Origin: an uncultured Clostridiaceae bacterium
GTDB lineage: Bacteria; Bacillota; Clostridia; TANB77; CAG-508
Length of the DNA stretch: 37,824 bases
NCBI GenBank assembly: GCA_946493085.1
Contig: CAMMAC010000014.1
Location: 1-37,824 of the forward strand
Direction: 5' to 3'
Shown here: one piece after another, positions 9,685 to 17,679 of the stretch
Position numbering within the stretch: the stretch's first letter is position 1
How the letters are laid out: every line of letters begins with the position of its first letter
Notes under the pieces: model-generated
Told to the model about the DNA's origin: nothing
Database searches by the model: none
Seen by the model: the letters and a program-made list of their open reading frames with translations, nothing else
Made by a program: the position numbers and the translations under genes

Positions 9685-10701
9685 TTAGTTTAGTTCCATA
9701 AGTTTTTCTACTATTTGAATAGCGTTAGAAGCGGCGCCTTTTCGAATATTATCTGCTACTACCCACAAATTAATGCCAGAGCTAACGCTTTCATCTCTTC
9801 TAATTCTTCCTACAAATACTTCGTCATGTCCAAAAGCATTTATGGCAAGTGGATAATCCTCTGTTTGTGGATTATCTTCTACAATAATGCTAGGGCTATG
9901 CTCTAATTTGTTTTTTAATTCATCTAAGTCAAAATCTTTTTCAAATTCTACGTTGATGGATTCACTATGTGCATTCATAACAGGAACACGAACAGTGGTT
10001 GCTGTTATTTTTAAATCTGGTCTTTTTAATATTTTTCTGGTTTCGTTTATCATTTTTTCTTCCTCTTTGGTATAACCATTTTCTAGAAATACATCAATAT
10101 GTGGCAAGCAGTTATTGAAAATAGGGTGAGCAAATTTTTGCAAATAAGAGGTATCGGCATCTTTTTCTAAATAATGCTTTAGCCCGTTTTGATAATCTGC
10201 AATTCCTTTTGCACCTGCGCCAGAAACGGCTTGATAAGTAGAATAAACAATTCTTTTAATATGATAAGCATCTTCTAATGGTTTTAGGGCAACAACCGCT
10301 TGAATGGTGGAACAATTAGGGTTTGCTATAATACCATGATGAGATTTTAGCTCTTCTGGATTGACTTCTGGTACTACTAAAGGTACTGTAGAATCCATAC
10401 GAAAAGCATTACTGTTATCTACTACAATACAACCTTTTTGACTGGCAATAGGAGAATACTTTTTGGAGGTTTCTCCACCAGCAGAAAAGATAGCAAAATC
10501 AAATCCTTTGTCAAAAGAATGCTCTGTTAATTCTTGTACCACATACTCCTTTCCCATAAATGACACTTTTTTTCCAGCAGATTTAGAAGAAGCAAAAAGA
10601 ACATATTCTGAAACAGGTAGATTTTTTTCTTCTAATACCTTCAGAACTGTTCTTCCTACTACTCCTGTAGCTCCTACTACAGCTATTTTATATGTTTTCA
10701 T
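9685..10701 (-). CDS. asd: Aspartate-semialdehyde dehydrogenase
   Basis: VVGATGVVGRTVLKVLEE, ANPNCSTIQ, STYQAVSGAGAKG, RVPVMNAHSESINVEF. Confidence 0.97.
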   Translation of the reverse strand: MKTYKIAVVGATGVVGRTVLKVLEEKNLPVSEYVLFASSKSAGKKVSFMGKEYVVQELTEHSFDKGFDFAIFSAGGETSKKYSPIASQKGCIVVDNSNAFRMDSTVPLVVPEVNPEELKSHHGIIANPNCSTIQAVVALKPLEDAYHIKRIVYSTYQAVSGAGAKGIADYQNGLKHYLEKDADTSYLQKFAHPIFNNCLPHIDVFLENGYTKEEEKMINETRKILKRPDLKITATTVRVPVMNAHSESINVEFEKDFDLDELKNKLEHSPSIIVEDNPQTEDYPLAINAFGHDEVFVGRIRRDESVSSGINLWVVADNIRKGAASNAIQIVEKLMELN

Positions 10702-10909
10702 TTTTAAAGCACCTCGCTTTATTAATAAAAAAGATAAACTATAATTATATTTTATCTTTTACTTCCTACATTATATGGTAAAAAGAAGAAAATAGGAATA
10801 GTTTTTTGAAAAAAATCTATCATTTAGGTGTAATTTAGGGACGTTCCTTAAATTGCAAAATGAAAAAAAACGTGATACAATAAGAAAAATGAAAAAAGGA
10901 GAAAAAACA

Positions 10910-12956
10910 TTGCAAGAATTAAGCAAAGAAATTCAATATATAAAAGGAGTGGGACCTTCTAGGGCAAAGTTACTTAATAAATTAGGGATAGAAACACTGG
11001 AAGATTTAATTACTTATTATCCACGAGATTATGAAGATAGAGGAAAGCCAGTTTCCATTACTTATCTACAAGATGGGGAAGAAGCTTTAATAGAGGCAGT
11101 TGCCATCAGCAGAGTAAATGAGGTAAGAATACGCAAAAATATGACCATTTACAAATTGATGGTAAGAGACGAAACAGGAACTTGCGTGATAACATGGTTT
11201 AATCAGAGCTATCTAAAAAATAGATTTTATATGGGGAAGAAGTACAAATTTTATGGAAAAGTGAGTGTAAAATATGGAAAAATAGAAATGAATTCTCCTG
11301 TATTTGACGACGAAAATAGCAGCAAAAATACGGGAAAAATTATTCCTATTTATCCACTTACTTATCAGCTATCACAAAACACCATTCGTAGCATTATGGA
11401 AAATGGCTTAAAGCTAGTAGATGGAAAGCTAGAAGAAACTATGCCAGAATATATTAGAAAGGAATACCATTTGGAAGATATTAATACAGCTACACATCAA
11501 ATTCATTTTCCAGTAGATTTTGAAGCTTTCGAAAAAGCAAGAAAACGCTTAGTATTTGAAGAACTATTATCCATGCAATTAGCATTAATGGGACTAAAAA
11601 ATCAAACTGTGCAAGAAAAAGGAATTGAATATAGTAAAGAAGTGAAAATGTCTACAATTATAAATGATTTACCTTTTAAACTTACGAAAGCACAATTAAG
11701 AGTACTAGAAGAAATTGACCGAGATATGGAGTTAGATAAACCAATGAATAGGCTTTTGCAAGGTGATGTAGGTTCTGGAAAAACAGTAGTATCTGTAGTG
11801 GCAGCCTATAAGGCAGTGAAATGTGGCTATCAGGTAGCTATTATGGCACCTACTGCTATTTTAGCTTCTCAGCATTTAGAATCTTTTCAAAATCTATTAA
11901 ATCCATATGGCATTCGTTGTGAGCTATTAATAGGAAGTGTAACTAAAAAAAGAAAAGAAGAGATATTAGAAAAATTGCAAGCAGGAGAAATTGACATTTT
12001 AATAGGAACTCATGCTTTATTAGAAGAAAATGTAGTATTTCAAAATTTGGGACTAGTAGTAACAGACGAGCAACACAGATTTGGTGTAAAACAAAGAGGA
12101 AAAATCATTGCCAAAGGTAATCATCCAGATGTATTAGTTATGACAGCAACTCCCATCCCTAGAACACTTGCCCTTATTCTATATGGAGATTTGGATATTT
12201 CTATTATTGACGAATTACCACCTAACAGGAAAAAAATAGATACCTATGCAGTGACTAAGGAAATGGAAGCAAGAATACATGTATTTATAAAAAAACAAAT
12301 AGCGGAAGGTAGACAAGTTTATGTAGTATGTCCACTTGTAGAAGAAAATGAGGAAATTAAGGCAAAAGCAGCAGTAGAATTAACAGAGAAATACCAAAAA
12401 GAACTATTTCCAGAATATAGAGTAGCATTACTACATGGCAAAATGCGACCAAAAGAAAAAGACGAAATTATGCAAGAATTTAAAGAAGGAAAGATAGACA
12501 TTTTAGTATCTACTACGGTTATCGAGGTGGGGGTGAATGTACCAAACGCCAGTATTATGGTAGTAGAAAATGCCGAAAGATTTGGACTTGCACAACTTCA
12601 TCAATTAAGAGGACGTGTAGGAAGAGGAGAATATCAGTCCTATTGTATATTAAAATATCAAGGAAATTCAGAAGTAATTAGGCAAAGAATGAAAATTATG
12701 CAAAGTACGAATGATGGCTTTGTTATTGCAGAAAAAGATTTAGAACTAAGAGGCTCACGGAGAATTTTTTGGAACAAGACAGCATGGACTTCCAGAATTT
12801 AAAATAGCCAATTTGTTTGAAGATATGCCAACTTTAAAATTGGTACAGGAGTTAGCTATTCACATAGAACAAGAAGATCCAAAACTACAATTAGAAAAAA
12901 ATAAGCCATTGCAAAAATTAATTGAAAAGAAATTTACCAATAGAATTGAAATTTAA
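10910..12956 (+). CDS. recG: ATP-dependent DNA helicase RecG, joined across a +1 frameshift at in-frame CGG 12758-12760
   Basis: QGDVGSGKTVVS, TDEQHRFGVKQR, TATPIPRTLAL, QLRGRVGRG; zero frame breaks at DLELRGS-CGG; skipping C12758 gives DLELRGSGEFFGTRQHGLPEFKIANLFEDMPTLKLVQELAIHIEQEDPKLQLEKNKPLQKLIEKKFTNRIEI. TTG 10910 start has AAAGGAG upstream. Confidence 0.95.
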
Positions 12957-12965
12957 GCAAAAGTA

Positions 12966-12994
12966 TTGACATTTACATAAAAAAACAATATGAT
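12966..12994 (+). promoter_or_regulatory. Sigma-A-type promoter
   Basis: TTGACA, 17-nt spacer, TATGAT upstream of the epimerase-like gene. Confidence 0.65.
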
Positions 12995-13027
12995 AAAAAG
13001 GAATTATAAAAAGAAGGAGAAGGGTTT

Positions 13028-13897
13028 ATGCACACACAGATGCTAACATCTAAAATGGGAGCAGAATTAATTAGTTTCAAATTAGATGGAGTAGAAAAAA
13101 TACACCAAGGACAAGATTGCATAGATAGTAAAGGAAAACCATATTTGAAGAGGCATTGGCCAGTCCTATTTCCAACAGTAGGAAAGTCAAAGAAAAATCA
13201 GACCATTATGCGTGGCAAGACCTATGAAATGCCACAACATGGTTTTGCAAGAGATATGGAATTTGAACCAGTTACCAAACTAGATAGTTTTCATTCCTAT
13301 GTGCTAAGAAGTAATAAACGATTACTAGAAAAATTCCCATATGAATTTTCCTTAATTGTAACCTATCGTTTAGATGAAAATAAATTAACTACAATTTATA
13401 AAGTCATGAATGAAGGAAATGTAGATATGCCATTTGGAATAGGTGGGCATCCTGCTTTTCAAATTAATTTAGAAGATTTGCAAAAAGAGAATTATTACTT
13501 GGAATTTGAACAAGAAGAAGAAAAAATTCACTTTTTGTATTTAGTAGATGGATTAATAGGCACAGAATATGCTAAAAATATTATGGATGATAAAAGAAGA
13601 ATTACCATTACACCACATACTTTTGATAATGATGCAGTGATTATGAAAGGGCTAACCTCTAGCAAAGTAAGCTTAAAAACAAAAAATCCAGATAAAACTA
13701 TTTTAACAATGGATTATACAGGTTTTCCTTATTTAGCAATTTGGTCAAAGCCAAATGCTCCATTTTTATGTATAGAGCCATGGAAAACAACAGCAGATAC
13801 GGTAAATGCTTCTGGAGTATTTAGGCAAAAAGGAGATATTATTCTTCTTCCTCCAAAAGAAGCGTATGAATGTAAATTTACAGTAGAATTTTTCTAA
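13028..13897 (+). CDS. Aldose 1-epimerase family protein (YeaD/LacX-like)
   Basis: KRHWPVLFPTVGK, MPQHGFARDMEFEP, GIGGHPAF, CIEPWKTTAD. Confidence 0.88.
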   Translation: MHTQMLTSKMGAELISFKLDGVEKIHQGQDCIDSKGKPYLKRHWPVLFPTVGKSKKNQTIMRGKTYEMPQHGFARDMEFEPVTKLDSFHSYVLRSNKRLLEKFPYEFSLIVTYRLDENKLTTIYKVMNEGNVDMPFGIGGHPAFQINLEDLQKENYYLEFEQEEEKIHFLYLVDGLIGTEYAKNIMDDKRRITITPHTFDNDAVIMKGLTSSKVSLKTKNPDKTILTMDYTGFPYLAIWSKPNAPFLCIEPWKTTADTVNASGVFRQKGDIILLPPKEAYECKFTVEFF

Positions 13898-13991
13898 GAT
13901 AAGAGCCAAAAAGATATTTTAGAGGATAGGAAAAAAGTAGGATAGAAAAATTTTCTTCTGCAAGAGAAAAAGAGAAAGGAAGGTAATAGGA

Positions 13992-14186
13992 ATGGGAGTA
14001 GGAAATATTGTTTTAAAATTAGTAGCACTAGTAATTGTAGCAGTAGGAGTTACACTTATTTTTGAAGCACGTCCTATTACAAAAAAATGGTTTAGTTTTG
14101 GAGATAGAAACGAAGGAGCCAAATGGATAAAAGTAGTAGGTTTTGTAGTAGCTGTGGCTGGAAGTATTTTGTTTATGGTAAGTTGA
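13992..14186 (+). CDS. Small two-TM hypothetical membrane protein
   Basis: Good RBS (agaaaggaagg), hydrophobic N and C segments. Confidence 0.6.
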   Translation: MGVGNIVLKLVALVIVAVGVTLIFEARPITKKWFSFGDRNEGAKWIKVVGFVVAVAGSILFMVS

Positions 14187-14240
14187 CAAAACTGAAAAAA
14201 AGAGAAATAACAGAGTATACGAATACATATAAAGAAGAGA

Positions 14241-14564
14241 GTGGGAGGGAAAACAATGAGTGAGAAAATTTATACCATTGAGGAAATAAAGAAAGTATTA
14301 GAGGAACTTCTAAAAGATAAACCTGTATACAAAGTAATATTGTTCGGTTCTTATGCAAAACAAAAAGCTACGAAAAAAAGTGATGTAGATTTAATAATAG
14401 ATACGAATTCACAGCTAAAAGGATTTGCATTATTAAAACTAATCTATGAAATAGAAGAAAAATTGCAAAAGAAAATTGATGGCTTTGAAAAATATGAGAT
14501 ACAAGAAAACTCATTAATAGATAAGGAAATTAGAGAAACGGGAGTAGTGGTGTATGAAAAATAA
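14241..14564 (+). CDS. MNT-like nucleotidyltransferase domain protein
   Basis: ILFGSYAKQKATKKSDVDLIID: GS...DxD minimal nucleotidyltransferase motif. Confidence 0.8.
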   Translation: MGGKTMSEKIYTIEEIKKVLEELLKDKPVYKVILFGSYAKQKATKKSDVDLIIDTNSQLKGFALLKLIYEIEEKLQKKIDGFEKYEIQENSLIDKEIRETGVVVYEK

Positions 14565-14638
14565 ATTGGCGAAAATATTAGAAGATTTATAGTAGTAGAA
14601 ATTTTGTCTATGGTGAGTGACAACGAAAGGAATTATTT

Positions 14639-15187
14639 ATGAAATATATTAAAGTTATTCAGAAACCATATTGTTGTGTTGGTGCATGCATAGAAATGAT
14701 ATTAAATAGAAATAATATAGTTCACAATGGTCAAGTAGATATTGCTTGTAAATTAGGATTGACAGTTCCAAAAGAATATAAAACAATATATCCAAATGCA
14801 ATTTTTGGTTCTAAGCCTACTTCAGGATATGGAACTCAAATACAAAAAGAAGAATACTCTATAAATAATTTTTTTAAGATAAATGGTATTGACTTAATTG
14901 AAGAATACTATTATATAACAAATGAAAATGAAATTAAGGACTTTCTAATGAAGAATAGGGAAAATGATATATTAATTTGTTGTCATTGTGCTACATTATA
15001 TGATTCTCCACATGCAGATTGGGGACATATGTTATTATTTGAAAATATGGAAAACAATTACGTTACACTTTTAGATCCGTCAGCTAAAAGAAATTATGAA
15101 ATAATTTCTCTCAAAAAATTAGTCAATGCGATAATAACACATGGAAAAGATAATGGAGCGGGTTTTTATTTAATAAAGAAAGCTTAA
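14639..15187 (+). CDS. C39-like cysteine peptidase family protein
   Basis: QKPYCCVGACIEMIL (Cys), HADWGHMLLFE (His), LLDPS (Asp) in papain-like order. Confidence 0.6.
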   Translation: MKYIKVIQKPYCCVGACIEMILNRNNIVHNGQVDIACKLGLTVPKEYKTIYPNAIFGSKPTSGYGTQIQKEEYSINNFFKINGIDLIEEYYYITNENEIKDFLMKNRENDILICCHCATLYDSPHADWGHMLLFENMENNYVTLLDPSAKRNYEIISLKKLVNAIITHGKDNGAGFYLIKKA

Positions 15188-15299
15188 AACATTTTATTAG
15201 GGCATTTGACAAAATCTATAAATTATTATATTATTAACATAATGCAATATGCAGGGGTAACTAAAAAGTAGGGAACAAAACCACATAGGAGGAAACAAG

Positions 15300-15767
15300 A
15301 TGAAAAAAAGTACCCTGGAAAAAGTAAGACAGTCCCGGAAAGGTGAAGTAGCCGAATGTATTAAGGCTACAACCTTCTACAAGAAAAAGCAAATAGAGAA
15401 GGTGTTAAAAACATTCTTCGGAGAAGAGGCGCAAGTCTCCACCAGCAAATATCGCTCCACCTTTATAGGAAGGAGAGAGATACAACTGTATGGAATTACC
15501 ATACAGATAGGAGGCGGCCCCGTCAACGAGTATTTTGCTTACTGGGAAGACCACTTAGTGGCAGAACCGTATCTGATGCTCTTTGATATGCTGAAAGAGA
15601 CGGCAATTCAGCTGCAAAAGACGGGAAACCGAGTAACTCCCACTTTTTTGCAAAGGGTGCATGTTAAATGCGAAGATTTGCAAAAAGACTTGGAGGAGCA
15701 AAAAACGATGCCTCTAACACAAGACTTTGGTCATGTGTTGGGAACATGGCAAACAGTTTCCTACTGA
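15300..15767 (+). CDS. Hypothetical protein, compositionally atypical (higher GC), contains an in-frame CGG at 15336-15338
   Basis: Strong RBS (aggaggaaacaag); GC visibly higher than neighbours; 155 aa continuous ORF. Confidence 0.6.
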   Translation: MKKSTLEKVRQSRKGEVAECIKATTFYKKKQIEKVLKTFFGEEAQVSTSKYRSTFIGRREIQLYGITIQIGGGPVNEYFAYWEDHLVAEPYLMLFDMLKETAIQLQKTGNRVTPTFLQRVHVKCEDLQKDLEEQKTMPLTQDFGHVLGTWQTVSY

Positions 15768-15793
15768 AAAGAGGCGTTTGCCTCTTTTTTTTT
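15766..15793 (+). terminator. Rho-independent terminator
   Basis: aaaagaggcgtttgcctcttttttttt. Confidence 0.8.
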
Positions 15794-15809
15794 CAAAAAA
15801 CACTTGCGA
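15775..15809 (+). repeat. 35-bp direct repeat, copy 1
   Basis: cgtttgcctctttttttttcaaaaaacacttgcga; one mismatch to copy 2 at 17306-17340. Confidence 0.85.
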
Positions 15810-15905
15810 TAAAATATTTTTTTCTAAAAGTGAGCATAATAATAGAAAAATAATATTAAATGTGATATACTTTGTGAAAAGAAATAACTTGTGAGGAGAA
15901 AAAAT

Positions 15906-17282
15906 ATGATTGAAAATCAAGACGTAGAGTTCAAGAAAATCTGGAAAGATGAATGGCTTGAGTGGATTTGCGGATTTGCTAATACTACAGGAGGTTTGTT
16001 ATATATAGGAGTTGATGATAATGGAAAAGTCGTTGGTTTAGGAAATACGGCGCAAAGTCTTTTAGATAAATTACCTGGAAAAATAAAAGACTCTTTAGGA
16101 ATACTTACTGAAGTAAAATTAGAGAAAGAAAATGATTTAGAATATATTTCAATAAAAATTGATAAATATCCAATACCAATTAGTTATCACGGAAAATTTT
16201 ATTTAAGAAGTGGAAGAAGTAATCATGAAGCAACTTCTTCAGAATACGATAGAATTCTTTTAGAAAGATTTGGAAAGACTTGGGATGCCATGCAAGTTCC
16301 TAATGTAAACGTTGAAGATTTAGATTCAAATGCTATTGAAAGATTTAAAAAATTAGCAGTAGAAAATAAAAGGTTAAGTCCTGATGAAGTGAAAATAGAT
16401 AATAAGAGCTTATTAGAAAATTTAAAATTATATGATGATGGACATTTAACAACTTCAACAATATTATTATTTCATAATGATCCTGAAAAGTGGATACCTG
16501 GTGCATATACGAGGATTGCTTTTTTTGGAAAAGATGATGCAGATTTAAGATACCAAGATGAAGTACACGGTTCACTTATGTTCCAAGCAGAAGAAATAGT
16601 AAGGATATTATATGCAAAATATTTAAAAGCCTATGTTTCATTTAATGGTATGCAAAGAGTAGATGAATACATAATTCCAGAGACAGCTGCAAGAGAAATA
16701 ATTTATAATTTTTTACAACATAAAGCATATAACATTGCTATTCCAACACAAATAAAAGTTTATGAAGATCATCTTTACTTTTGGAATCCTGGTGAAATAC
16801 CTAATGAAGTAAAAGATATACTATTTAAATCTCATCCATCTATGCCTAGAAATCTAAAAATTTCACAAACTTTTTTTAGAGCAGGTTTTGTAGAATATTG
16901 GGGAAGCGGAATAAAAAGGATAACAGATGCTTGTAAAGAGTATGGTTCTCCAATTCCTGAAATTATTAATGAGGCTGGAGGAGTGGCTGTTAAATGTAGG
17001 GCATCTGATAGTTATTTAAAGGCAATGAGAGGAGAAAATAATTTTACCGCCCAAACTTCGCCCAAACTTCGCCCAAACTTCGCCCAAACGATTAATGAAA
17101 GTGTTGAAAATGGAATAATTGAATTAATTAAAGAAAATAGCAAAATAACCCAAGTGGAAATGGCGAAGATATTAGGTGTAAGTAGAGATCAAATTAAAAG
17201 AAATATTAAAAAATTGAAGGATGATAATAAAATTGATAGAATAGGAAATAGGAATAATGGATACTGGAAAGTCCTATTTTAA
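15906..17282 (+). CDS. ATP-binding protein / putative transcriptional regulator (Schlafen AlbA_2 domain, GHKL-like ATPase region, C-terminal wHTH)
   Basis: Starts MIENQDVEFKKIWKDEWLEWICGFANTTGGLLYIGVDDNGKVVGL; GFVEYWGSGIKRI; C-terminal VEMAKILGVSRDQIKRNIKKL. Confidence 0.88.
   Translation: MIENQDVEFKKIWKDEWLEWICGFANTTGGLLYIGVDDNGKVVGLGNTAQSLLDKLPGKIKDSLGILTEVKLEKENDLEYISIKIDKYPIPISYHGKFYLRSGRSNHEATSSEYDRILLERFGKTWDAMQVPNVNVEDLDSNAIERFKKLAVENKRLSPDEVKIDNKSLLENLKLYDDGHLTTSTILLFHNDPEKWIPGAYTRIAFFGKDDADLRYQDEVHGSLMFQAEEIVRILYAKYLKAYVSFNGMQRVDEYIIPETAAREIIYNFLQHKAYNIAIPTQIKVYEDHLYFWNPGEIPNEVKDILFKSHPSMPRNLKISQTFFRAGFVEYWGSGIKRITDACKEYGSPIPEIINEAGGVAVKCRASDSYLKAMRGENNFTAQTSPKLRPNFAQTINESVENGIIELIKENSKITQVEMAKILGVSRDQIKRNIKKLKDDNKIDRIGNRNNGYWKVLF
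17049..17091 (+). repeat. Tandem 11-bp repeat (cgcccaaactt), about 4 copies, inside the AlbA_2 gene
   Basis: cgcccaaacttcgcccaaacttcgcccaaacttcgcccaaacg. Confidence 0.9.
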
Positions 17283-17305
17283 ATTTAAAAACCATTATCT
17301 AGTAA

Positions 17306-17340
17306 CGTTTGCCTCTTTTTTTTTCAAAAAATACTTGCGA
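17306..17340 (+). repeat. 35-bp direct repeat, copy 2
   Basis: cgtttgcctctttttttttcaaaaaatacttgcga; matches 15775-15809 with one mismatch. Confidence 0.85.
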
Positions 17341-17363
17341 AAATGTATAAATTATGCTAATAT
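17335..17363 (+). promoter_or_regulatory. Promoter of the valS T-box transcript
   Basis: TTGCGA, 17 nt, TAATAT. Confidence 0.55.
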
Positions 17364-17404
17364 AGATAACATAAGTAAAAAGCAAAGAAAAAGAGGAGTA
17401 CGTT

Positions 17405-17630
17405 TTGTAATAACTATCACAGAGAAAAGAAGTAACCTGCTGAGAGCTTCTTATAGGAAAGAAAACGGAAGGTAGCTTTGGAGCTGATGTATTGAAAGAA
17501 AAAAGTAGGTATATCCGTGTTACTTGCGTTAAAAGTATTTAAGATAACAAAAAGAAACTTTTTGTTAAGTAAGGTGGTAACGTGAGAGAAGAACTCGCCC
17601 TTATAAGGGGCAGAGTTCTTTTTTGAATTT
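17405..17630 (+). ncRNA. T-box leader of valS
   Basis: Precedes valS; taaggtggtaacgtgag T-box-like sequence followed by terminator gaactcgcccttataaggggcagagttctttttt. Confidence 0.85.
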
Positions 17631-17679
17631 GTAAAACGTAAAATCTCTATCGCAAAAAGAAAATGAGGAGGAAAAGAAA

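Noticed and set aside
12319-12501. Minus-strand ORFs overlapping recG, valS, dnaE, tig and similar genes
   Set aside because: Spurious antisense ORFs in AT-rich sequence, opposite strongly supported genes, low-complexity Phe/Leu/Ser/Ile-rich translations.
4577-12760. Explaining the three frameshifts as ordinary sequencing or assembly indels
   Set aside because: Indel errors cluster in homopolymers. Here each is an extra C in a different non-homopolymer context, always creating an in-frame CGG followed by a Gly reading, and CGG is otherwise absent in frame from conserved genes. Still needs read-level confirmation.
4577-12760. CGG reassigned to another single amino acid (stop, Trp, Gln)
   Set aside because: Simple reassignment would not restore the frame; all three sites require a one-base shift as well.
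17049-17091. CRISPR array
   Set aside because: The repeat is an 11-bp tandem without spacers; it is a coding minisatellite-like tract.
17257-17475. ORF 17257..17475 on the plus strand
   Set aside because: Overlaps the end of the AlbA_2 gene and the T-box leader; no homology-like features.
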